Below, piece after piece: positions 10,462-21,500 of a DNA stretch of 64,000 bases. Location: NCBI GenBank assembly GCA_946122785.1, contig CAMGYJ010000010.1, positions 29,119,608 to 29,183,607 on the forward strand. The letters run 5' to 3'. Both the position numbers and the translations under genes were made by a program. The DNA comes from Linum tenue. Lineage: Eukaryota; Streptophyta; Magnoliopsida; Malpighiales; Linaceae. Position 1 is the stretch's first letter; each line of letters begins with the position of its first letter. The notes beneath the pieces were generated by a model. The model was not told where the DNA came from. It searched no databases and was given only the letters and a program-made list of their open reading frames with translations.

Positions 10462-11655
10462 ATGGATGCTATAAGTATGAATATTGATAAGTTTACTGGG
10501 AGAATGAGTTTCAGTTTGTGGTAGATTAAGATGCAAGCAATGTTGAAACAATAAGGTTTGTGGGTTCCGTTTTCTGAAAAATCGAAGAAGAAAAGTATAG
10601 ATGAAGAAGAGTGGATTACTTTGGATGAGAAAGCTCACTCTACAATCTTGCTTTGTTTGTTTGATGATATCATCACTAAGGTTGCTGCTGAGAAGACTGT
10701 TGCAGGCTTATGGTTGAAGCTTGAAAGTCTATACATGACAAAGTCTTTAACCAACAAGTTGCTTCTGAAGCAACGTTTGTTCAATTTGCATATGGAGGAA
10801 GGTACATCTCTTAGGAATCATCTAGATCAACTCAATACTATCTTGTTAGATCTGCAGAATATTGATGTTAAAGTAGATGATGAGGATGTTACCTTAATTA
10901 TGTTAGTATCTTTGCCACATTCATATGAGAATTTTGTGGATTATTTTATTACTTGGAAAGATAGTTTGTCTTTGGAAGATGTCAGCTCTGCTCTACATAC
11001 TAGGGAGGTTCGACATAAGGCATCTCATTCGGGTTCGCAAAATCTGACATCTGGGTTGGCTGCTACGAGTAGTAGGAGACAACAATCTGGTAATAGGAAG
11101 ACGAATATTAATTCGAATTCTGTTGGTTTGAAGGATGATATATGCCGTAACTGTAAGGAGAAGGGACATTGGAAATTCGATTGTCCTAAACTAAAGAAAT
11201 ATCAGGATAAGAAGGAATCATCAGTTGCTGTGGCGGAAGAAACTAACTCTGATTTTGAAGATGGTTTGGCCTTAGCAGTGAATGAACAGGTACATCATCC
11301 GGATGTGTGGGATTTAGATACTGAAGCTGATTATCATATGTGTCCAACCAGAGAGTGTATTTCAACTTATGAGCAGATAGATGGAGGACATGTTTCTATG
11401 GCCAATGGTGTTATCTATAAGATTGTTGGAAGAGGCTCTGTCAGGATGAGGACACATTATGGTTATGTTCGCATCTTGAACAATGTTTGGCATATTCCAG
11501 AGATGACTAAGAATCTGATATCTTTGAGTCTACTAGACGGCAAGGGTTTCAGTTTCAAAAGTGAAGGTGGATTGTTGTCTATCTACAAAGGTTCTAAGGT
11601 GATTCTAAAAGTGTTAAGGTTAGTGCCTTGTATGGTCTACAAGGTTCTGTTTTGA
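10462..11655 (+). pseudogene. F gag-protease polyprotein with two early stops
   Basis: The frame starts MDAISMNIDKFTGRM and is interrupted by TAG at 10522-10524 and TAA at 10552-10554; both sit where Q is usual in copia gag, so each fits a C-to-T change. It is then open for about 365 codons. The gag domain includes WLKLESLYMTKSLTNK and LHMEEGTSLRNHLDQ; a CCHC knuckle (CRNCKEKGHWKFDC) and a protease-like segment (WDLDTEADYHM) follow. The protease site reads D-T-E instead of D-S/T-G, so catalysis is doubtful. The frame ends at 11655 with no pol. Right-arm copy 36667-37860 has R for K in WLKLES. Confidence 0.88.
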
Positions 11656-12104
11656 CATGTTTTGTTGGTGATAAGTGCACCAAACTGGTTTTGAATGGCA
11701 AGTCTCAACTTGGGTTGGACCTGCCGAATGATTTGGTTTGTTGACCACCCTTCGGGGCATTTGGAGGTAGGGGAGATTCTGGTTCATTAGCAGATTTGGA
11801 GGAGTTTAGTATGTCTGGCAATTTTGATTGCATCCGAGTTTGGTGATTTGCATCGCGTTTGAGTTTGGCGATATGTATCGCATTTGGGTACATCTGGCAA
11901 CTTTGGTTGCGTCTGGTATATCTTGTATTTGGCATAGAATTCAAGTCAAGGTGGAGATTGTTAGGATATGACTGGAATTTGATTTGGGTTTGTTTTGTGT
12001 TTTGGGCCTATTTTGTTTGGGTTTGTGTTTAAGCTTTGTTTTGACCTTTTTCGTGTATGTTTGGAAAGAGATGTTGGTTTACTGTTTGGGATTAGGAGAA
12101 AAGT

Positions 12105-12114
12105 TATATAAATA
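12105..12114 (+). promoter_or_regulatory. TATA box of the F 3' LTR
   Basis: TATATAAATA in the LTR, followed after about 35 bases by a pyrimidine-rich stretch. The 5' LTR of F lacks this segment, so the element has lost its own upstream promoter. Inference from motif only. Confidence 0.45.
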
Positions 12115-12449
12115 CTCTTCACCAAACTAATCTGTAGAAATGTCAGTCAGTTTAGTTTGTTTGGTTTATCCGTTCCGAATTTGGTTTGTAAACTGCTCTC
12201 CTCATATTAGTGAAATTTGTTCTCCCTGCCTGTAGATTAACTAGCACACATTATGTTAGTGAACCAGATGAAATTTGTGTTCGTTCGTGTTGGTTTGGAT
12301 TATCGATTGCACGCTTATGTTTTGAGAATAACATTCAATGCTTTCATAGTCATAAATATGGGCACTATAAGAATGTATGTTCTCCAAAGTTGAAATGTGA
12401 ATTTTGTAATGGAACGAGTTACAGTTACTCTAGAGAAATTTGTTTTTAA

Positions 12450-13946
12450 GATTGAAAGAAAGGCAGGGGTAAAAGTTATGTATAAGTATCTAAATTAGTT
12501 TTTGTTTTGTCAGGCTAGTGTTTCAAAATTTGTCATTAATCACATGACTCCCCGTAATAAATAGGAATACAGGAAATTTAACGTGACTAGTCATATTTCT
12601 CGTGACCAATACAATTTGACACAAAAATTTATATTATGATAAATTTTACGTGACTAAAACTATTAAACACGAAAAACACACTTCCAAACACAAGATTTTC
12701 CATGATTAAAAGAATTTTTAGAGAAATAAGGTCGTAATTGCAATAAAGGAGGAAGCAGAAAGAAGCTTGATGAAAGTGGAGTGGACTCAGGATGATGATT
12801 GATGAACACAATTCAGAATAACCAATACTATATATATATATTGGGTCTATTTTTAAAAGAAATCTAAAAAATGAAGGGAGCTTGATGTTTGAAGAGTAGT
12901 AAACCAAGTGACATTTGTTTTCTAATTTTTTTGAGTCGGATCTGTTAATCACACAAATTCCACAAAACAGCATAAGAATAACAATTTGGAAAAATTTACT
13001 TCTTGTTTGTCTATTTTTCCCTTGTTGCCATCTCCCTAATCAATGCTAATATTTAATGCCTGTTTTCTAGTAGAAACCCATAAAATAATGCTGGTGCTGC
13101 AGTAATTGATATATTATTATTGGTTGCCGCCGTCCCGTATTTACTTATGAAGATTTTATCTTATTCGTTTTGTCTTTTCCCCCTATTTTTTCTTCCTATG
13201 CAATATGCATTACAATATGAATTATCCAATATCATATTTTGTGGCGTTACCACAAATGGAGCCAAGTAAAATTTATTGTTTCTCCCGCTAGCGTATATTT
13301 ACATACTTGATTTTAAAGTTTGTACATGAAAGGGTAGGTAAAAAATGATCATTTAATCATTACGAAGATGAAATTGGTACAACTAATGATGTGATAATGT
13401 GTCGGAAGTTACCAGAAAATGTAGTGATCGGATATTTCGTGTTACAAGTGTGGTTGAATCATTTCATACTGCTAAAATCGTATATCTTTAGGGATCTGAT
13501 ATCTAGTATTTTCGGTTAGATCAGCCGGTACGATACGATTTCTAAAACATTAAACAACAAACACAACTTTTCCATGAATTCTTGAGTTTGAGTTTGGTTC
13601 TATGGTGGCAGAGTTAGAAAATCATGAAAGGGGTGTCCTTTTACATGATATGAATGTATTTAATTAGCACAAATTTTGCATTTAGTCTGAAATCATTTTA
13701 AACGTACCGATTGTCTAAAAAATTGTGCTTATAATTTCTCATATTAACGTTAGTATTGCCTAGTATTTAAATATCATATATACAAAACATGAAATAGTGA
13801 CTTTCCCAAATTTTAGAAATGTTTCGTGACACATTCAAAGTAGTCTTATTTTGAGTATATTTATTAAGTGCCTACCTTTATCGAGTGCTCATGACTCTTA
13901 TATAAATACTGATTTTACCTTGAGAAAAAATGTCATTTCTTAACAT
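12450..13946. other. AT-rich noncoding stretch
   Basis: No gene, terminal repeat or RNA recognised. It has a short AT microsatellite near 12828-12840. Small open frames are isolated and without domains. Mirrored at about 34374-35872. Confidence 0.6.
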
Positions 13947-13955
13947 AAAAATTTA

Positions 13956-14752
13956 GGGTGCGCCTATGGTGCATTGCAAGTCACCGTAACTTGCACTTTT
14001 CGGTCGACCTTAGTTAGAATTAGGTCGACCTAATCTGTTGTTTCAGTGTAAAAACAGTTTCATGGTGCCTACTTTGGAGATTTATATCTTACAATTAGCT
14101 CGATGGAAATTAGAGATTAATGGCTTGTTTTGAAGCTGGAGTGTCCCTCTACACATGAAATTAGGTATGTTTGTATACAAAGGCAAGGCATTGGATGAAA
14201 GATTGGATATCTTGAAGGCTTCAAACAAAAGGCTCGAAGTTGCTACGAAGTAAGCTGCCTTCTAGCACAAGCAAGCTGCCAAAAAACAACCTTCGTAGCA
14301 ACTTCGAGCCTTTTGTTTGAAGCCTTCCAGATATCCAATGTCTTGCCTTTGTAGACAAACATACCTAATTTCACTTGGTAGAGGCGTCTGGTCATGAATC
14401 TCATCCATGCTTTTCGAATTGAGCTCCAAAGTAGGCTTCACAATCACAAACATACGTTCCCAGACTTGGCCATTTTCAATTTTGGCATAGTCTTTTGATC
14501 AAGTTCAATAATGGTCTTCTGGACTTCTTATCGAGCTCTCAAACACTTCAATATGTAGAGGGACACTCCCGCTTCCAAAACAAGCCATTAATTTCAAATT
14601 TCCATCGAGCCAATTGTAAGATATGAATCTTCAAAGTAGGCACCATGAAACTACTTTTATGCTGAAACAACATATTAGATCGACCTAATCCTAACGGAGG
14701 TCGACCTAAAAGTGCAAGTTATGATGACTTGCAAGTCACCGTAGCAAAGTCC
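13956..14752. mobile_element. Foldback Mutator-like non-autonomous element (left arm)
   Basis: A 797-bp element flanked by perfect 9-bp TSDs AAAAATTTA (13947-13955 and 14753-14761), the length typical of Mutator-like elements. The left end begins GGGTGCGCCTATGGTGCA; the inverted right end begins GGACTTTGCTACGGTGA. Both continue with TGCAAGTCA and AACTTGCACTTTT. The two halves are largely reverse-complementary up to a centre near 14250, with extra sequence in the right half (about 14400-14560). It encodes no transposase. Right-arm copy 33568-34364. Confidence 0.88.
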
Positions 14753-14761
14753 AAAAATTTA

Positions 14762-16325
14762 TGATGAGCAGATAATTTGTTGTGACTTTTGGGACGAGGG
14801 TACATCGTAATCCGGTTCAACCAAATTTCCAACATAATCTCAATCCAATTTTTATCTTCTTATCTACATAGAGCTATACTTGTCAATCCGGTGTAGATAA
14901 TAATTGAAATAATGGAGGATATATTCACCAAAACATCTCAGTTAAGACGAAACGAAGGAAACAAAAAGGAAACGGCCGTCACTATACTGCTTTACCCCAT
15001 TTCGGCAGTACCCGTTGTGGATCGGTAACCCAACGTATCACAAGCTCCAACTAATTACTTAATTAATTAACAATTTGTGGGGGTAATTAGTTGACGATCT
15101 ATCCAAAGCAAAATACACAAAAATGGCCAAGTTTGCTATTTGTTTTTTTCCAAAAAAAAAAATTGAAACTTATGGCCATGATTTATCCGATACACTATTA
15201 TTTCGTACAATGGAAACAAGAAGCAGAATAATTGTGCATGGTTCCTGCATCTAAGCTCCAAGGAAATCATGCATCCTGAAACACTAACATAGTGTGGAAG
15301 CTGTTTACTTCTCTTTTAACTTGTACACACATAACAGATCGTTTATGCCGGCAATGATAAAAATTCAAGAATTAACAACTATAATATCAATCTTGTACTG
15401 GTACGTAACGATAAATAACTGTTGTTGAATTTTATGGTCTCAATGAGAAAAACTTTATAATTAGTGATTAATTGTTATCCAACACAAATACCAAACAAAC
15501 TTATAATGTATGCGTTCATTCGCGATTTCGTATTTGGAATATTAATGAAATTAATGAATCATTCAGTATGGTCTTAAAGATATGAGACTCGAATGAATCG
15601 TTTAGAAGATCGTGCACATGACATCTACCACTGCACCACCAAAGCATTATGAACTTTCAATTTTGTGTTGAAAAACTTAAAAATTGTGTCGTGGGGTACT
15701 TTGAGATTCATTAATTTTGGTGTCATTCAACAAGTCAGAATTATGTTCTGTATTAATTAGTTTACGGTATATGATTTGGAACAAGAAATTTCCAGTGAAC
15801 TCTAACATGAGCAACTTCAAACAAAATGTTAGATTGAATTTCATTTAAGATTATGCATTAAGAAACACCACAAATACGTATTTATTATTATTCTTGTGTT
15901 TGTTTACAACGAAAAAGGATTTATATATACAGCAAAGAATGGAGAGGAAATAAAATTGTGTACATGTGGCAGTGTAGGATTCGATTCGATATCTGGTGGT
16001 GTGAGGTGCGGTGGGGATAACGCAGGGGAAGTGGGACCTCATTGAACTCTCCGCGTACGAGTTCGACTCCAAAGAATGAATATTTTCTTTGGCACCCTTT
16101 CCAGCATTATCGCCACTCTCACTTCCAAGCGCGTGTCACCTCTTTTCTTTAAAAATCCTACCTTTGTAGGAGGCAGTTCACATTTTATCGGTTTAACCAG
16201 AATTAAATCGCTAAAAATTTTATTTCGAACTAGTGTTTCATAAACAAAAACATGGTAAGTAGAAATCATTAATAGTATTTTAATTATATATTGATTCTAT
16301 AATATTACTAACAAATAATTATACA
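14762..16325. other. Noncoding stretch between MULE and element C
   Basis: AT-rich, with no recognisable coding sequence. The only structured piece seen is the tRNA-like segment annotated at 15586-15638. Mirrored at 31997-33558. Confidence 0.6.
15586..15638 (-). repeat. tRNA-derived SINE-like remnant (left arm)
   Basis: On the minus strand TGGTGCAGTGG fits the pol III box A pattern (TRGYNNARNNG). About 33 bases downstream, ATTCGAGTC resembles box B with one mismatch. Order and spacing fit a SINE head. The surrounding bases do not fold as a tRNA, and I could not define the 3' end or TSD. Low to moderate confidence. Confidence 0.4.
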
Positions 16326-16330
16326 TGTAA

Positions 16331-17062
16331 TGAAATCAAATTAGGGTTAGTGAAAAAGAGATGAACACGAGAATTTGGGGATTTCGATTTGAGCCGGAGG
16401 AACAGAGGGAATTGACTTGACGAGAGATGACTGAGATGTCAAGCTCTAAGTCTCAAGATCTCAACTCTCGGGTGGGCTCAAATTGAACTAATGGGCCTGG
16501 AAACTAATAACAGTAACTATGGGCTGAAGACCAATTAGGCCCTAATCATCAGAACCAGAACAGCTTTGTTCTTCTCTGAAGAACACGAATTGCGGAATGT
16601 TGAATGCAATAGAGAAGGAAAGACAGAGTAAAGGGAAGGGAGGAACACACGATCTTTTTAACGAGGTTCACCCTTGTGCAATGACTACTTCCTCGTCCCA
16701 TGATCACAGATCCCAGGAGACTCTATTTATGTTTTTGAATCAAAAGGACACAATTACAAAGGACTCTGTTGAACAATAGATAAACCGAAACACCATGAAT
16801 CACTACCCGATCCAGTTCAGCCACCACAGTATAGAACCTCTACCCCTACACTGTTCACCCTTCTGTTACTCAAAGCACAGACCTATACCACTTGCTTTGT
16901 TTCCCACAAAAAGTGACTCAATCCTGGAATTCCCAAGTTTATAAAGACCATTGATCTAGCCGTTGGAGAGAATCACGAAGATTTGCTTGAATTGTGCACT
17001 TCCCCCTTTTGAGCATCCTGCAATGGTCTGAGGATTGACAGATCAGACTTACCATTTCAACA
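16331..17062 (-). repeat. 3' LTR of element C (left arm)
   Basis: 732 bp; TSD TGTAA immediately outside. Partner of 31260-31991 in the right arm, with only a few visible differences. Confidence 0.92.
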
Positions 17063-17316
17063 ATCTCTCCCTAAGTCTGATATTGACGATTGCTAAAGAA
17101 CCTGCAAAACTGTCAGAGAGCAGCCAACAAGCAAAGCAACAACCAGGTGCAGAAAACCAAAGACAAGGAAGGATAACCAACATTCAATCACAAAATCCAC
17201 CAAGCAAAGCTCTCCTTGAGAGCAAACAATCCAACAGAACCAATACTCTCCCTGAGAAAAACAATTCAAACTAGAACACCAAGAGAAAAGAATACTCTCA
17301 ACTCACGACCAAACTA

Positions 17317-18352
17317 CTAAACATCCAAAGCTTCGCTAGACAAGGAATCTTCAAGAGCAGCAACATCAAGGGAGTCAGAGGGATGACTAGGAACATCGGA
17401 ATCTGATCCATAAAGCTCTAGGATGGCAGCAGCAAAAGGTTCGAGAGGAGCAGGAGCAGCAGAAGCGCCACCAGGAGCATTACCATCATCAGAATTGTCA
17501 GAATCCGATGAATCTGAGTCGCTAATCCAGATCAGGTTCACCTCTCCCTCAATCGCAATATCCAGATCATCAACAATCATGTCCACAGTCAACCAGTGAG
17601 TGTGGGACTCAAACCGGTAGGAATTTAGGTTGATAGGGAGAGCCAACAGCAAACGAGCGATCAGGGTACCAAAAGGTAGAGGGGCGGGATGATTATGATC
17701 AATGAAAGGAAGAACATCCCCAAAGAATAGATGAGAGTAATCAAGAGGTACCTCCGCAATAGCATGCGCCATAATCCAGAGATCCAGAGGAATGACGCGA
17801 TCAAGCCTAGATGAATGAGGAACAAACACTCGAGTGATGCAGAAGTGAAAAACTCGCATGGAAGGGAGGAGAATCGCCACAGGTAGAGTCGAATCTTCGT
17901 CAGGAAGATGTCCAGTCAACTGGACAGCTTCTTCAGCAATGTTGAAGTTGAAGAGCGGAAGCTCGGACTCGTGGGCGAGGTTTTCTCCAATTGCAGGGAA
18001 GCCAAGAAGACGACCAATATCATCAGCAGGGAGAGTCATCAGATGGCCAAAAACCAAGGAAGTAAGAGTCCGAGATTGCAACCCAAATTACCGAAGGTTG
18101 GAAAAGAAGTACCGAACCTCCTTAGGAGTTAGGACAAATCAAGGCAGGATTATTCTCAAGTAAAAAATCCCAGCCAAGGTTATGCACCCAATGACGAACT
18201 TCAAGACCATGAGCATCAAGTCCAGGGAAAGGAACAAGGAGAGCAGGAGAGATAGGACGCAGGGCAAACGATTGAGAATGACGATGGTAGTTCAGATAGA
18301 GGGGATCATGAAAGAAGGTTCCAGAGAAGGTGAGAGCAAAGGAGTAGACCAT
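17317..18352 (-). pseudogene. C third ORF, plant transposon-protein-like (left arm), broken by hAT footprint
   Basis: The minus-strand ORF starts MVYSFALTFSGTFFHD and would run to 17317. It is interrupted at 18121-18135, where the residual 7 extra bases turn ICPKEVRYFF into ICPNS followed by a stop. Downstream, the frame resumes as 254 codons with an acidic, Ser/Asp-rich C-terminus (SDSDSSDSDNSDD). The core (EVRYFFSNLRYFG, TLTSLVFGHLMTLP, DIGRLLGFP) resembles the putative plant transposon protein domain (Pfam family of that name) found next to plant retroelements; its function is unknown. A 12-bp in-frame insertion (SGTF) is present relative to the right copy. Confidence 0.72.
18121..18135. 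other. hAT excision footprint B (left arm)
   Basis: On the coding strand this reads GTCCTAACTCCTAAG, where the right arm has GTCCTAAG on both sides of a 647-bp hAT element. Two TSD copies remain, but at the junction one base is lost and one G is changed to its complement C, the classic result of hAT-type hairpin excision. Confidence 0.85.
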
Positions 18353-18572
18353 GATTGGGAAGACTCTCAAACACTCAACAGGACACACACACCGGAAATA
18401 CTAAGATACTGACAGAGACACACAAATAAATAGGCTTACAGCAGGCAACCAGAAAGGAAGGAACACAATTAAACAGGAAATAAGAACACTGAGAACGAAA
18501 GAAACAAAGAAGGAAACTAAAACGACAAAAAACAGAAAGAAAAATAAACAGAAAAAGGTAGGCAAGATACCA

Positions 18573-21500
18573 TTAAGGTATCAAAAAATTTGAGATGGAT
18601 TGACCAGATCGCAATCCAATTTCATGACAAAGGAAAGTAAATCGATCAGTCCCCAAAGGTTTGGTAAACAAATCTGCAAGCTGATACTCAGTGCTAATAT
18701 GATGAAGTAGAATGCATCCTGTTTGAACCAACTCACAAAGAAAATGATATTTTTTATCTATGTGTTTGGTTCGTGAGTGATGAATAGGGTTTTTAGATAT
18801 GCAAATAGCACTAGTGTACTGTTGTCACAAAACAGAGGAATAGCTTAAATATGAAGACCATAATCAGAAAGTTGATTCTTAAGCCAAAGCAGTTGAGTAC
18901 ATGTGATGCCAGCAGCAATGTATTCTGCTTCTGCTGTTGAAAGAGCAACTGTGGCCTGTTTTTTACAAGACCAGGAAACAAGTGAAGTGCCAACAAACTG
19001 ACAACTGCCTGATGTACTATGTCGGTCAATGAGGCTCCCTACAAAATCTGAATCGCTATATCCCACAATATCAAAGTTATCATGCTTGGGATACCACAGA
19101 CCTACGTTAGGAGTTCCTTTAAGATATCTAAAAATGCATTTAACAACACTTAAATGGCTTTCCTTGAAATCGAGCACACAGGCATACACTATGTTGTATG
19201 TCTGGTCGACTTGCTGTAAGGTACAGAAGAGAACCAATCATACCACGAAATTTAGATTCATCAACTGAGGAACCAGCCTCACCTTTGTCTAATTTGACAG
19301 TAGTTGCCATGGGAGTAGGAGAAGGATTCAAAGAATGAAAGTCAAACTTAGTTAACATGCTAGAAATATACTTAGATTGAGATATGAATGTTCCTTGAGA
19401 AGTCTGTTTGATTTGGAGTCCGAGAAAGTATTGTAACCTCTCCCATCATGCTCATTCAAAAACTTGTTTCATGGAAGTCACAGAACTGCGCAAACATGTT
19501 GGAGTTTGTGGATCCAAAACAATATCATCTACATATATCTTAACTAGAAGAAGATCATCAGCCTCTCGTTAGTAAATAAGGTTTTATCAACTGACCATTG
19601 TTTAAACCCTGATCTCGAAGAAAGGCATTAAACTTTCATACCAGGCGCGAGGTGCCCATTAAGACCATATAATCCTTTCGTAATTTAAAAACATTATCAG
19701 GATATAGGTGATTAACAAAACCAGGTGGCTGAGAGACATAAACTTCTTCATGAATTTCCCCATTCAAGAAGGCACTTTTGACGTCCATTTGGAATAAGGG
19801 GAAGTTTCATATGACACGCATAAGCACATAACAAACAAATAGACTCCAAACGTGCTACAGGAGCAAACGTTTCGTCATAGTCTATACCTTCTTCTTGACT
19901 ATAACCTTGGGCAACTAAACAAGCTTTATTTCGAATAATAAGACCTTCTTCATTAGTCTTATTTCTAAGATCCATTTAGTGCCAATAACAGACTGGTTTA
20001 AAGGACGTGGAACCAAGTCCCACACATGAAGATACTCAAACTGAGTTAATTCTTCTTGCATGGAAAGTAACCATTTTTCATCTTTTAAAGCTTCTTTGTA
20101 ATTCCTAGGTTCATACTGTGAAACAAGCGCATACTGGCCAGGGGTATACTTACCTCGAGTTCTCAGCTTGTCATTGAGATCATCAATAACTTGATCAGTA
20201 GGATGGCGCTTTTGTATGTGAGGTGGTGCTGAGGGTTTACTGGAGGAAGGATCAATTTGAGTATCCTTTTTAGAGTCCTCAGAAGATTCAGTAGTGGTAG
20301 GATTCGACTCTGCCTCCTGTCTTTCGCTGTTAATATTCCTGGTCAGCTCTAGCATGTCATAGATAGGTAGATCCTGTTCACAAATCTCAAGATTTGAGTT
20401 AGTTTCATTGAACACAATATGAACCGATTCTTCAACCTTCTTGGTACGATTATTATATACACGATAAGCTTGACCTTTTATGGAATATCCTAGAAATACA
20501 CCCTTATCAGATTTGGCATCAAATTTTCCTAGATGATCCTTGGTGTTAAGAATAAAGCAAGGGCATCCAAAAGGATGAAGCTAAGACAAATTTGGAGTCT
20601 TATTTTTCATAATCTCATAAGGCATTTTACTAATCCCTTTTCGAATTAGAACTCTATTGAGAACATAACATGCTGTGCTAACTGCCTCAACCCAAAAATA
20701 TTTAGGCAGATTAAATTCCAAAAGCATAGTGCGAGCACATTCTATGATAGTTCTATTTTTCCTCTCGACAACTCCATTTTGTTAAGGAGTTCGAGGGGCT
20801 GAAAAGGTATGAGTTATCCCAGATTCATTGCACAGAATCTCAAACTCTTCTAAAATAAACTCTCCACCATTGTCACTTTTAATGGTTTTGATCTGACCAT
20901 TATAAAGTTTGACAAAGATTTTGAATTTGTTCAAGGCTTCATCCTTATGTGACAGAAAGTAAACCCATGAATACCTAGAGTAATCATCAACAAGCACAAA
21001 GACTTAATTCTTTCCACTTAAACTTGTCACATTATAGGGACCAAAAAGGTCCATATGGATCAGATCAAATGTGCAACTAGTGACAATGTCGGGTTTAGTT
21101 TTGAAAGATTTTCTGATGTGTTTTCCAGAGATGCACGTTTCACAAAAGAAATCAGTTTTTTCGTTTAAAATAGGCATGCCACGAACACAAATTGACTTAG
21201 ATAGAGCCACTAGTTTAGGTAAACTAAGATGGCCCATCTTTCTGTGCCATAGCATTTCTAGCTGATTTGAAGCAACAAAGCAGGTTTCATTAAAGGCACC
21301 TAAATCGCTTAAATCAATAACAACTTGGTTTAAGTACCATTTAAGTACCATTTAATTAAGTACCATTAAATCAATAGCAACTTGGTTTCCATTACTGCAC
21401 AGTTGACTTATGGATAAGAGATTATGCTTCAATCCTTCAACAAGTAAAATATCTCGAAAAGAAGGTGAAGAAAATTTTCCTATAGTACCACATCCAACAA

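Larger units (their letters stand above)
10068..12449 (+). mobile_element. Copia-type element F, gag-protease only (left arm); 3' end approximate
   Basis: TGTTAGGATATGAC occurs at 10068 and again at 11959, marking the starts of the 5' and 3' LTR; about 73 bp are alike before the 5' copy diverges. The 3' LTR has TATATAAATA at 12105-12114 and a GTGAACCAGATGAAATTTG segment typical of R/U5. The internal region encodes gag and protease only; integrase, RT and RNase H are absent. No matching TSD was found, so the 3' limit (12.3-12.45 kb) is uncertain. Right-arm copy: about 35873-38254. Confidence 0.75.

Noticed and set aside
12210..12449. Short frame ending in a CFHSHKYGHYKNVC-like zinc-knuckle pattern
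   Set aside because: It overlaps the F 3' LTR and is too short and isolated to call a gene; one CCHC-like spacing can occur by chance.
14262..14453. 63-codon minus-strand open frame in the foldback MULE
   Set aside because: It lies in inverted-repeat DNA with no domain; conserved in both arms only because the arms are copies.
16597..16779. 60-codon frames in the C LTRs (also 23044-23226 and 31543-31725)
   Set aside because: They are conserved because they lie in LTR copies; no family features.
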